Below, piece by piece: positions 1 to 7,231 of a stretch of DNA of 8,826 bases. The notes under the pieces were generated by a model, which saw nothing but the letters and a program-made list of their open reading frames with translations, searched no databases and was not told where the DNA came from. Where the stretch lies: positions 1 through 8,826 of the forward strand of contig JAIPBB010000228.1 of assembly GCA_021739805.1 (NCBI GenBank), written 5' to 3'. This stretch comes from Saprospiraceae bacterium (GTDB lineage: Bacteria > Bacteroidota > Bacteroidia > Bacteroidales > JAIPBB01). Numbering within the stretch: position 1 is the stretch's first letter; every line of letters starts with the position of its first letter. Made by a program: the position numbers and the translations under genes.

Positions 1-338
1 TAGGAAGAGCATATATTGTTGCATCATTCAACAATATTATTATCTCCTTAACAAATAACTCAGGGCAAGTGATTTCATGGTCATCAGCCGGAAAAATGGG
101 TTTTAGAGGTTCAAAAAAGAATACACCTTATGCAGCTCAAATGGCAGCAGAAGATTGTGCAAAAGTGGCTTTTGACTTGGGTCTTAGAAAAGTGAAGGTT
201 TTTGTAAAAGGACCGGGAGCAGGAAGAGAATCTGCAATGAGAACAATTCATTCAGCAGGAATTGAAGTTACTGAAATTATGGACGTAACTCCTTTACCTC
301 ATAATGGTTGCAGACCTCCAAAAAGACGAAGAGTATAA
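1..338 (+). CDS. rpsK: 30S ribosomal protein uS11 (5'-truncated by window edge)
   Basis: Part of the small-subunit platform, where uS11 contacts 16S rRNA near the E site. The reading frame is open from base 3 and gives about 111 residues; the family is usually about 129, so roughly 15-20 N-terminal residues lie outside the window. Recognisable blocks are [10 protein letters not shown] near the start of the visible part, [16 protein letters not shown] (the conserved core), [13 protein letters not shown] (rRNA-binding loop) and the basic C-terminus [13 protein letters not shown]. The GTG at 69 is an internal valine codon, not a start, because the homology continues upstream of it. It is followed after 37 bases by rpsD, as expected for the bacterial alpha operon. 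Identification is secure. Confidence 0.97.
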   Translation, partial: GRAYIVASFNNIIISLTNNSGQVISWSSAGKMGFRGSKKNTPYAAQMAAEDCAKVAFDLGLRKVKVFVKGPGAGRESAMRTIHSAGIEVTEIMDVTPLPHNGCRPPKRRRV

Positions 339-375
339 TTTTAATTAGAAATAACAAAAAACAAAATATTCAGAA

Positions 376-981
376 ATGGCAAGATACATTGGTCCAAAAT
401 CCAGAATTGCAAGAAAATTTCAGGATCCAATTTATGGTCCGGACAAAGCTTACGAGAAAAAGAAATACCCTCCCGGAATGCATGGTAATACCAAGCGTAG
501 AAGAAAGCAATCCGAGTACGGTGTTCAGCTTCAAGCTAAACAAAAAGCAAAATACACATATGGAATTCTTGAAAAACAATTTCGTAATTTGTTTACAGCA
601 GCTACACATAAAAAAGGAATTACAGGTGAAATTTTACTTCAACTGATTGAGGCAAGACTTGATAATGTAGTTTTTAGATTAGGAATTTCTCCAACAAGAG
701 ATGGTGCAAGACAATTAGTTACACATCGTCATATTACTGTAAACGGAAATGTAGTTAATATACCTTCCTATTCAGTTAAACCTGGAGATTTTGTAGGAAT
801 CAGAGAGCGTTCAAAATCAATGGAAGTAATCACAAATTCGATTTTATCAAGATCAAACAAATACTCATGGCTTGAATGGGACGAAACAGAAAACCAAGGA
901 AAATTTGTTAACTATCCTGATAGAGAAGAAATACCTGAAAATATTCAAGAGCAACTTATAGTTGAGCTTTACTCGAAATAA
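376..981 (+). CDS. rpsD: 30S ribosomal protein uS4
   Basis: Primary 16S rRNA-binding protein that nucleates 30S assembly. At 201 residues it has the length usual in Bacteroidota. The N-terminal domain (about 1-90) opens with [15 protein letters not shown] and includes the conserved YPPGMHG segment. The S4 RNA-binding fold follows at about 91-155, with [11 protein letters not shown], the HRHITVNG turn and a VKPGD motif. There is no cysteine anywhere in the protein, so this is the zinc-free (C-minus) form, lacking the N-terminal Cys4 zinc site found in some bacteria. In several bacteria uS4 also acts as a translational repressor of its operon; no matching mRNA structure was identified here. The ATG has no Shine-Dalgarno sequence, only A-rich sequence, which is normal for Bacteroidota. 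Confidence 0.98.
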   Translation: MARYIGPKSRIARKFQDPIYGPDKAYEKKKYPPGMHGNTKRRRKQSEYGVQLQAKQKAKYTYGILEKQFRNLFTAATHKKGITGEILLQLIEARLDNVVFRLGISPTRDGARQLVTHRHITVNGNVVNIPSYSVKPGDFVGIRERSKSMEVITNSILSRSNKYSWLEWDETENQGKFVNYPDREEIPENIQEQLIVELYSK

Positions 982-1021
982 AAGAAATAATTAGCGTTAA
1001 ATACTCATATATATAAAAATT

Positions 1022-2014
1022 ATGGCAATATTAGCTTTTCAAAAACCAGATAAAGTTGTTATGCTCGAAGCTGATGATTTTAAAGGCAAATTTGAATTTC
1101 GTCCTTTAGAACCAGGTTATGGAGTTACAATTGGAAATTCATTAAGAAGAATATTATTGAATTCTTTAGAAGGCTTTGCAATAACATCTATTAAAATTGA
1201 AGGTGTTGAGCAAGAGTTTTCTTCTATTGATGGTGTTGTTGAAGATGTTACTGAAATAATATTAAATTTAAAACGAGTTTGTTTTAAACAACAAATCGAC
1301 TCAGTTACCAATGAGAAAATTATGGTAAATATCAGTAACAAAGAAGTATTTACTGCTGGTGATATCAATAATTTTCTTTCAGGCTTTCAAGTTTTAAACC
1401 CTGATGTGATTATTTGTAACATGGAGTCAACTGTGAATTTACAGATTGAAATGACAATAGATAAGGGAAGAGGATATGTTCCTGCTGACGAAAATAAATC
1501 TGCAACAGCACCTATTGGCACAATTGCAATTGACTCAATCTACACACCAATAAGAAACGTAAAGTTTACTGTTGAAGATTACAGGGTAGAGCAAAAAACC
1601 GATTACGAAAAATTGATTTTCGAGATTGAAACAAATGGTTCTCTTCATCCAAAAACTGCATTAAAAGAAGCAGCAAAGATTCTTATTCAGCATTTTATGT
1701 TATTTTCTGATGAAAAAATCACTCTTGATACTGAAGAAAAAACAGTAACTGAAGAATTTGACGAAACTTCATTGCATATGCGTCAGCTACTTAAAACAAA
1801 ATTAGTTGATATGGATCTTTCTGTAAGAGCATTGAATTGTTTGAAAGCTGCTGAAGTTGACACACTTGGCGAACTAGTTGCATTCAATAAAAACGATTTA
1901 TTGAAATTCAGAAACTTCGGAAAGAAATCATTATCAGAATTAGAGGAATTAGTAAAATCGAAAAATTTAAATTTTGGAATGAATATTTCAAAATACAAAT
2001 TAGATAAAGAATAA
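1022..2014 (+). CDS. rpoA: DNA-directed RNA polymerase subunit alpha
   Basis: The alpha dimer is the platform for RNA polymerase assembly, and its C-terminal domain contacts UP elements and activators. The 330 residues are full length. The N-terminal domain (about 1-235) carries the dimerisation/beta-contact helix [17 protein letters not shown] at 32-48 and the segment [10 protein letters not shown] at 149-158. An acidic linker (about 236-250, [14 protein letters not shown]) leads to the C-terminal helix-hairpin-helix domain (about 255-320), with [10 protein letters not shown] (Arg269 corresponds to the DNA-contacting Arg265 of E. coli) and [13 protein letters not shown]. It sits between rpsD and rplQ; rplQ begins only 5 bases after its stop, so the two are almost certainly co-transcribed and possibly translationally coupled. 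No Shine-Dalgarno sequence precedes the ATG. Confidence 0.98.
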   Translation: MAILAFQKPDKVVMLEADDFKGKFEFRPLEPGYGVTIGNSLRRILLNSLEGFAITSIKIEGVEQEFSSIDGVVEDVTEIILNLKRVCFKQQIDSVTNEKIMVNISNKEVFTAGDINNFLSGFQVLNPDVIICNMESTVNLQIEMTIDKGRGYVPADENKSATAPIGTIAIDSIYTPIRNVKFTVEDYRVEQKTDYEKLIFEIETNGSLHPKTALKEAAKILIQHFMLFSDEKITLDTEEKTVTEEFDETSLHMRQLLKTKLVDMDLSVRALNCLKAAEVDTLGELVAFNKNDLLKFRNFGKKSLSELEELVKSKNLNFGMNISKYKLDKE

Positions 2015-2019
2015 GTGAA

Positions 2020-2754
2020 ATGAGACATCGAAAGAAATTTAACCAATTAAGCAGAACACATTCACATCGGGCAGCAATGTTGTCAAATATGGCTGCTTCA
2101 TTGATATTACACAAAAGAATAAACACAACTTTAGCAAAGGCAAAAGCTCTTAGAACTTATGTTGAGCCTTTAATCACAAAATCAAAAGAAGATACAACAC
2201 ATTCAAGAAGAGTTGTTTTTAGTTATTTGCAAAGCAAAGAAGCAGTTACTGAATTATTTCGTGATATTTCAATAAAAGTTGCTGACAGACCAGGTGGTTA
2301 TACAAGAATTTTAAAAACCGGCAATCGTCTTGGCGATAATGCTGAAATGTGTATGATTGAGTTGGTTGACTATAACGAACATCTACTTGGCGAAAAAGAA
2401 GGTAAAAAAGCAAAAGCTTCACGAAGAAGAAGAGGAGGGTCTAAAAAAGAAACAACGCCGGTAGCTAAAGCATCTAAAACTAAAGATTCTAAGATAGTTA
2501 AAGAAGCAGTTGCTGAAGATACAGCTATTGAAGAAGTTGTTGTCGAAAAAGCAGTTGTTGAAGATGTTGTTGTTGAAGATGCAGTTGTTGAAGAAGCAGT
2601 TGCTGAAGATACAGTTATTGAAGATGCTGTTATTGAAGAAGTAGTGGTTGAAGATACAGTTGTTGAAGATACAATAGTTGAAGAACCGACAGCAGAATCT
2701 GTAACTGAAGAAATAAAAGCTTCCGAAGATACAGAAGAAAAAAAACCTGAATAA
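2020..2754 (+). CDS. rplQ: 50S ribosomal protein bL17 with long acidic repeat tail
   Basis: Large-subunit protein near the peptide exit tunnel region. The bL17 core occupies about residues 1-122 and opens with [20 protein letters not shown], with the later conserved stretch [22 protein letters not shown]. At 244 residues the protein is about twice the length of E. coli bL17 (127). Bacteroidota bL17 proteins often have C-terminal extensions, but this one is unusually regular. A basic hinge at about 129-160 (rich in Lys/Arg, including [11 protein letters not shown]) is followed by twelve tandem pentads at 163-222 of the type x-V-V-E-D/E, ending in a Glu/Lys-rich tail. The tail has no aromatic residues and is probably disordered or a simple repeat rod. 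The frame is intact and a terminator follows the stop. Function of the tail is unknown. Confidence 0.96.
   Translation: MRHRKKFNQLSRTHSHRAAMLSNMAASLILHKRINTTLAKAKALRTYVEPLITKSKEDTTHSRRVVFSYLQSKEAVTELFRDISIKVADRPGGYTRILKTGNRLGDNAEMCMIELVDYNEHLLGEKEGKKAKASRRRRGGSKKETTPVAKASKTKDSKIVKEAVAEDTAIEEVVVEKAVVEDVVVEDAVVEEAVAEDTVIEDAVIEEVVVEDTVVEDTIVEEPTAESVTEEIKASEDTEEKKPE
2506..2685 (+). repeat. 12 x 15-bp tandem repeat in the 3' part of rplQ
   Basis: Twelve in-frame 15-bp units, with a consensus close to RCAGTTGTTGAAGAT, encode pentapeptides such as AVVED, TVIED, VVVED and AVVEE. Each unit has two acidic residues in its last two positions except the third, which ends EK. One degenerate unit can be read on each side (KIVKE before, PTAES after). 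The units differ mostly by single-base changes, which suggests growth by unit duplication followed by drift. Confidence 0.9.
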
Positions 2755-2775
2755 ATAAGTTTCTATCAAAATAAT

Positions 2776-2807
2776 AAAGGATAAGGCAAAAGCTTTATCC
2801 TTTTTTT
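2776..2807 (+). terminator. Intrinsic terminator of the alpha operon
   Basis: A 12-bp stem (AAAGGATAAGGC paired with GCTTTATCCTTT, one G-T wobble) encloses an AAAA loop and runs into seven T residues. It lies 21 bases after the rplQ stop, so it ends the ribosomal-protein transcript before eno. Confidence 0.9.
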
Positions 2808-2843
2808 ATGCAAAAAATCAATAATTTTAATTTTATTTTTTCT

Positions 2844-2851
2844 TATCTTTA
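2844..2851 (+). promoter_or_regulatory. Candidate -7 box for eno
   Basis: TATCTTTA matches the Bacteroidota -7 consensus TAnnTTTG at all defined positions but the last. It lies between the alpha-operon terminator and the eno start, leaving a 5' leader of roughly 45 bases. The region upstream is T-rich and has no clear TTTG -33 box, so the call is tentative. Confidence 0.4.
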
Positions 2852-2891
2852 GCAAAATTTATTAACAAACTAAATTATTACTAATCTATAA

Positions 2892-4193
<1,302 letters not shown>

Positions 4194-4196
4194 AGG

Positions 4197-4225
4197 TTGA
4201 TTATTAAAATATTTTTATATTTTTG
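4197..4225 (+). promoter_or_regulatory. Promoter of the TerB-like gene
   Basis: TATTTTTG at 4218-4225 is an exact match to the Bacteroidota -7 consensus TAnnTTTG. A TTG at 4197-4199 lies 18 bases upstream in the -33 position. The predicted start would give a leader of about 20-25 bases before the ATG at 4255. Confidence 0.65.
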
Positions 4226-4254
4226 TTAAGATAATTGAAACATAATTTGGATTC

Positions 4255-4641
4255 ATGATTAAACGTGAAAGATTATACGATGCTTTTGGAGAATTAATCT
4301 ACGCCATTGCAATGGCTGACGGTGAAGTCCAGGAAGTGGAGGTAGAGGCTTTGCATAAAATTATTAATTCACACCCCTGGGCACGTGAAATAAAATGGTC
4401 ATTCGATTATGAAAAGAGTAAGAACAACACTGTTGAAGATGCTTATAAAAAAGCAGTTCTTGCTTGTAAAGAAAACGGTCCTGACCCTGAATACAAATAT
4501 CTCCTTGAAGTGATGGAACAAGTTGCAGAAGCTTTCGATGGAGTTGTCCCAAGCGAAAAGCAAATCATTGAAAATTTCAAACACGAACTTGAAGAAAAAT
4601 TCATTAAAGATTTGCGAAACGGTACTTTAGAAATAGATTAG
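4255..4641 (+). CDS. TerB-like (tellurite-resistance TerB/DjlA-type) helical protein
   Basis: A small cytosolic, probably all-helical protein of 128 residues. The first half, LIYAIAMADGEVQEVEVEAL (13-32), has the TerB-fold pattern of a helix ending in A-D-G-x-V followed by spaced Glu residues; Asp22, Glu24 and nearby Glu side chains would be the metal-binding acids known in TerB. A second, related segment, VAEAFDGVVPSEKQIIENF (90-108), fits the pseudo-symmetric second half of the fold. There is no signal peptide or membrane segment. It has its own promoter and terminator, so it is probably a monocistronic gene, with some read-through from eno possible. Despite the family name nothing here indicates tellurite resistance; the role of lone TerB-domain proteins is unknown. 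Family assignment is from pattern only and moderately sure. Confidence 0.7.
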   Translation: MIKRERLYDAFGELIYAIAMADGEVQEVEVEALHKIINSHPWAREIKWSFDYEKSKNNTVEDAYKKAVLACKENGPDPEYKYLLEVMEQVAEAFDGVVPSEKQIIENFKHELEEKFIKDLRNGTLEID

Positions 4642-4661
4642 AAAAATATTATAATTATTAG

Positions 4662-4689
4662 ACCTCAGTTTTTACTGAGGTTTTTTTTT
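4662..4689 (+). terminator. Intrinsic terminator after the TerB-like gene
   Basis: Perfect 8-bp stem ACCTCAGT/ACTGAGGT with a TTTT loop, followed by a run of nine T residues (the first also closes the stem), 20 bases after the stop codon. Confidence 0.92.
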
Positions 4690-4694
4690 GAAGA

Positions 4695-4727
4695 TTTGTT
4701 TTAACTATCACAAAAAACTTAATTTTA
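4695..4727 (+). promoter_or_regulatory. Candidate promoter for the thioredoxin-domain lipoprotein
   Basis: TTTG at 4695-4698 is followed, after 21 bases, by TAATTTTA at 4720-4727, which matches the -7 consensus TAnnTTTG except at the last base. A promoter is needed here because a terminator precedes this gene. Confidence 0.4.
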
Positions 4728-4754
4728 TATTCTAAACCAAAACCAAAATTTAAT

Positions 4755-6176
4755 ATGAAAAAATTAACATTAATTCTAGCATTAGCCGTGCTTTTTGCCT
4801 GCAAACCAAAAGTCGAAGAAATTCCTAATCTTGCTGTTTTAAGCGGCACAATTGAAAATCCACAGGAGGATTTTATCGTTGTTTCTCACAAAGGAGCAAT
4901 TGAAACAATCAGAGATACTGCAAAACTTGATTCTGCCGGTAGTTTTATCATTGATATTGTACTTGAAAAACCTGCTTATTACACTTTTCATCACGGTCGT
5001 GAAACTTCAGCAATGTATCTATCACCCGGTGATAGTTTGAAACTTACTTTAAATACTAATGAGTTTGATGAAACCATTAAATACGAAGGAAAAGGTTCAA
5101 TAATAAATAATTATTTAGCTCAAAGTTATTTGTTTAACGAAAGTTTAAATGTGGATTATAGAGATATTTTTAAATTAGACGAAATTGGTTTTATTGCAAA
5201 AATTGACTCAGTTTACGTTGCTTTAAAGGAAAATTTTGAAAAATTCCTTGGAGAAAATGAAGGACTTGATGACTTTTTTATCAATATGGAAAGAAATAAA
5301 CATTTGTATAATTGGGCTATCCAACTAAATAATTTTCCATCTTATCATGCTTATTATGCCGAAAATGATTCTTTTAAGGTAAGCGATAATTACTATGATT
5401 TTTATAATAAGCTAAATCTAAACGACAGTAGCTTGATTGAACTTCCGGAATACATTAATTTTTTAAATGGAATGGTTAGAAGTAAAACGGATAAGATTTA
5501 TGAAAATGATTCATTATTGCAAGAGCAAAAAAATGGATATAATGAAACAACACTTAAAGTGATTGAAAGTGAGTTTACCGACCCCAAAATTAAAGAGAAA
5601 TTATTATATTCATTAATGACTAAGCAAGTTAAATACTATGGAGTTGAAGGTATTGATAATATGATGGAAGTTTTTAAGAAGAATTGCAAAAATGAAGATT
5701 TATTGGCTAAAATTGAAGAAGAGATAGTTAAGTGGGATGCAATAGCTCCAGGCAAAGTTGCTCCATTATTTTCATATCCAGACAAAGATGGTAATATGGT
5801 TTCATTGTCAGATTTCTTAGGTAAATATGTTTATATTGATGTTTGGGCAACATGGTGTGGTCCATGCAAAAGAGAAATACCATTTATGAAAGAGTTGGAA
5901 AAAGAATTTCATGGGAAAAATGTTGTTTTTATGAGTGTTTCTGTCGATAAAGAAGCTGATAAGGAAAAATGGATGAATATGATTAAAGAGCAAGAAATGG
6001 TAGGTTATCAATTATTTGCCGATAAAGATTGGAAATCATCAATAGCTGAAGATTATATGGTTAATAGCATTCCAAGATTCCTGTTAATTGACAGGGAAGG
6101 AAAAATTATTACCGCTCAGGCTGAACGACCATCAGGAAAGATAAAGGAAGTTTTGATGGCTTTGGAAGGAATATAG
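4755..6176 (+). CDS. Thioredoxin-domain (TlpA/ResA-type) lipoprotein
   Basis: Predicted envelope thiol-disulfide oxidoreductase of 473 residues. The N-terminus is a lipoprotein signal: Lys-Lys, a hydrophobic run and the lipobox LFAC, with lipidated Cys16. Residues about 27-110 resemble the DUF4369-like beta domain common in front of Bacteroidota thioredoxin-like proteins (LSGTIENP near 29-36, LSPGDSLKLTL at 89-99). A helical, unrecognised middle section follows (about 115-330). The C-terminal AhpC/TSA-type thioredoxin domain (about 331-473) has APLFSYPDKDG, the active site WCGPC (Cys368, Cys371), the FMSVSVDK strand and the cis-proline Pro440 in NSIPRF. All catalytic residues are present. Likely roles are reduction of disulfides in cytochrome c maturation or in other envelope proteins; the substrate cannot be inferred. 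It lies alone between two terminators. Confidence 0.88.
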   Translation: MKKLTLILALAVLFACKPKVEEIPNLAVLSGTIENPQEDFIVVSHKGAIETIRDTAKLDSAGSFIIDIVLEKPAYYTFHHGRETSAMYLSPGDSLKLTLNTNEFDETIKYEGKGSIINNYLAQSYLFNESLNVDYRDIFKLDEIGFIAKIDSVYVALKENFEKFLGENEGLDDFFINMERNKHLYNWAIQLNNFPSYHAYYAENDSFKVSDNYYDFYNKLNLNDSSLIELPEYINFLNGMVRSKTDKIYENDSLLQEQKNGYNETTLKVIESEFTDPKIKEKLLYSLMTKQVKYYGVEGIDNMMEVFKKNCKNEDLLAKIEEEIVKWDAIAPGKVAPLFSYPDKDGNMVSLSDFLGKYVYIDVWATWCGPCKREIPFMKELEKEFHGKNVVFMSVSVDKEADKEKWMNMIKEQEMVGYQLFADKDWKSSIAEDYMVNSIPRFLLIDREGKIITAQAERPSGKIKEVLMALEGI

Positions 6177-6187
6177 TGAAAAGAAGC

Positions 6188-6215
6188 ACCAAATACCAAA
6201 AGACAAATAACAAAT
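6188..6215. repeat. Four degenerate 7-bp tandem units
   Basis: The stretch after the lipoprotein gene reads as four consecutive heptamers with consensus AMCAAAT (ACCAAAT, ACCAAAA, GACAAAT, AACAAAT), with one mismatch in each of the second and third units. A-rich heptamer arrays like this are a recurring kind of intergenic filler in some Bacteroidota and cyanobacteria. It is short and could be low-complexity sequence. Confidence 0.5.
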
Positions 6216-6238
6216 AAATTAAAATAGAATAATTCTTG

Positions 6239-6274
6239 ATTCCCAAATCCTAAACAGATTTGGGAATTTTTTTT
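6239..6274 (+). terminator. Intrinsic terminator after the lipoprotein gene
   Basis: Perfect 11-bp stem ATTCCCAAATC/GATTTGGGAAT with a 7-base loop and eight T residues at the 3' side. It separates the lipoprotein gene from the DUF134 cluster. Confidence 0.93.
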
Positions 6275-6293
6275 GAAAAAAAAAAAAAAAAGC

Positions 6294-6324
6294 TTGCATT
6301 ATGAACATATGTGCATTATATTTG
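6294..6324 (+). promoter_or_regulatory. Promoter of the DUF134-DUF5320 transcript
   Basis: TATATTTG at 6317-6324 matches the Bacteroidota -7 consensus TAnnTTTG exactly, and TTG at 6294-6296 lies 20 bases upstream in the -33 position. Transcription would begin close to 6330, only about 10 bases before the ATG at 6339, so the message is nearly leaderless. Confidence 0.65.
6301..6316. promoter_or_regulatory. Candidate operator: 16-bp dyad inside the promoter spacer
   Basis: ATGAACATATGTGCAT is an inverted repeat in which 14 of 16 positions obey dyad symmetry, centred on the perfect 8-bp palindrome ACATATGT. It fills the spacer between the -33 and -7 boxes, where a bound dimer would block RNA polymerase. 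An 8-bp direct repeat TGCATTAT (6295-6302 and 6312-6319) overlaps it. The next gene encodes a helix-turn-helix protein, so autoregulation is the simplest reading. Confidence 0.45.
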
Positions 6325-6338
6325 CAAAAAAATTAATA

Positions 6339-6794
6339 ATGCCACGACCACAAGACAATAGAATTGTTCATGAACCACCATTGTTCACTGAGTTTAAACC
6401 AATAGGTGTAATGGCTCGGGATTTAGAGCAAATTATGTTGTCATTAGATGAATTTGAAGCTATTCGACTTGCTGACTATAATGGCTTGTCTCACGCAGAA
6501 GCAGCCGATGAAATGGAAATTTCACGTTCTACATTCAGCCGATTAATAGAAAAAGCCCGAAAGAAAGTTTCTGACTTTTTTATTAATGGAAAGTTGCTTA
6601 ATATTGAAGGTGGTAATGTTCATTTTAGGAATAATATTATTAAATGTCAGAAATGTGGGTATATGTTCAGAATTAGTATCGGACAAGAAATAACTGAATG
6701 CCCGGTTTGTCATTCTGATAATTTATTAAATCATGCTGGTGGGTTTGGACATGGAAAGTGTTGCGGTTATGGAAAAAATAATAAAAGGAGGTAA
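6339..6794 (+). CDS. DUF134-family helix-turn-helix regulator with C-terminal zinc ribbon
   Basis: Predicted DNA-binding regulator of 151 residues. The start MPRPQDNRIV is the family N-terminus; an upstream TTG at 6273 would add a poly-lysine stretch encoded by a poly-A run and would lie upstream of the promoter, so it is not used. The DUF134 region has FKPIGV (19-24), LDEFEAIRLADYNGLSHAEA (36-55) and the recognition-helix segment ISRSTFSRLIEKARKKV (61-77), a sigma-factor-like helix-turn-helix. The C-terminal part holds two CxxC knuckles (Cys103/Cys106 and Cys121/Cys124, with His125) that should bind zinc or an Fe-S centre, then a His/Gly-rich tail ending Cys141-Cys142. The tail could sense metal or redox state; this is inference. 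Its last codons form the Shine-Dalgarno sequence of the next gene. The dyad upstream suggests autoregulation. Confidence 0.88.
   Translation: MPRPQDNRIVHEPPLFTEFKPIGVMARDLEQIMLSLDEFEAIRLADYNGLSHAEAADEMEISRSTFSRLIEKARKKVSDFFINGKLLNIEGGNVHFRNNIIKCQKCGYMFRISIGQEITECPVCHSDNLLNHAGGFGHGKCCGYGKNNKRR
6786..6791 (+). promoter_or_regulatory. Strong Shine-Dalgarno sequence for the DUF5320 gene
   Basis: AGGAGG lies 5 bases before the ATG at 6797, in the longer anti-SD match AAGGAGGT. It is made of the last two Arg codons of the DUF134 gene (AGG AGG TAA), so stop codon and Shine-Dalgarno overlap. No other start in this window has one. Confidence 0.9.
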
Positions 6795-6796
6795 TT

Positions 6797-7099
6797 ATGC
6801 CACGTAATGACAAAACAGGACCACAAGGATTAGGTCCAATGACAGGCAGAGGTCTTGGGACTTGTGCTGGAAATGCAAATCAGGAATTTGGAAATAATTC
6901 AGGCTTCGGACGAGGATTTGGCAGAGGAAGAATGGGTTTTGGAGGAGGAAGAGGCTACGGCAGATTTGCAGGTAATTTTTCAAAAATTCCAAATAGAAGC
7001 TTTAGTAACGAGCAAATGATTGAAGATGAGTTGAGTTCTCTAAAGGAAAAAATAGCTTTTTTAGAGAAACAGCTTTCAAATGTTCGTAAGCAGGATTAG
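6797..7099 (+). CDS. DUF5320-type Gly/Arg-rich coiled-coil small protein
   Basis: A 100-residue protein of unknown function. The N-terminus, MPRNDKTGPQGLGPMTGRGLG with Cys23 shortly after, is the hallmark of DUF5320 proteins, which occur in anaerobes beside PF02579 and ferredoxin-ATPase genes. The middle (about 36-58) is a low-complexity Gly/Arg/Phe segment of RG/FG repeats resembling RGG-type disordered regions. The C-terminal part (about 70-98), ELSSLKEKIAFLEKQLSNV, has heptad spacing of Leu/Ile/Phe typical of a coiled coil, so it is probably oligomeric. There is no membrane segment or signal peptide. It begins 2 bases after the DUF134 stop and is probably translated with it, but has a much stronger ribosome-binding site. 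A large hairpin follows. Family call is from the N-terminal motif and context. Confidence 0.8.
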   Translation: MPRNDKTGPQGLGPMTGRGLGTCAGNANQEFGNNSGFGRGFGRGRMGFGGGRGYGRFAGNFSKIPNRSFSNEQMIEDELSSLKEKIAFLEKQLSNVRKQD

Positions 7100-7138
7100 G
7101 CTAGTTAATTTGTTTTCATAGTTCAAGTTTTAGTTGTT

Positions 7139-7207
7139 AGGGAGGATGTAAGGTGAATTTTAATGAATAATTTAATTATTTTAAAAATTGTCATCCTCCC
7201 TTTTTTT
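7139..7207 (+). terminator. Long hairpin with T-run between the two halves of the cluster
   Basis: A perfect 10-bp outer stem (AGGGAGGATG with CATCCTCCCT) closes a 43-base AT-rich interior that can itself pair: AATTTTAA (7156-7163) with TTAAAAATT (7181-7189), and AATAATT with AATTATT around 7173. Seven T residues follow, the first also in the stem. It looks like a terminator or partial terminator, possibly also a 3' stabiliser of the upstream message. The next gene starts 25 bases after the T-run and no good promoter was seen in between, so read-through is likely needed. Confidence 0.7.
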
Positions 7208-7231
7208 AATTTTCATTTTAAATAATTTGTC

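Noticed and set aside
69..71. GTG as start of rpsK
   Set aside because: uS11 homology continues upstream in frame to base 3; this is an internal Val codon.
308..646. Forward frame overlapping the rpsK end and rpsD
   Set aside because: It covers rpsD in another frame, has no family resemblance and low-complexity composition; rpsD is certain.
2506..2685. CRISPR-like array
   Set aside because: The units are 15 bp, contiguous without spacers and in frame with rplQ, so they are a coding tandem repeat.
2419..2769. Reverse-strand frame of 116 codons rich in Phe/Asn/Cys
   Set aside because: It is the mirror of the 15-bp repeats in rplQ; the low-complexity composition follows from the reverse complement of GTTGAAGAT units.
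4255..4641. Tellurite-resistance determinant
   Set aside because: Only a TerB-like fold is suggested; none of the ter operon partners are nearby.
6273..6338. In-frame TTG start extending the DUF134 protein by 22 residues
   Set aside because: The extension is translated poly-A and promoter sequence, lies upstream of the -7 box, and the family N-terminus is MPRP at 6339.
7163..7225. 20-codon hydrophobic ORF as a real gene
   Set aside because: It lies wholly inside the hairpin and T-run, where the AT-rich sequence gives Ile/Leu/Phe codons by chance. Kept only as an attenuator idea.
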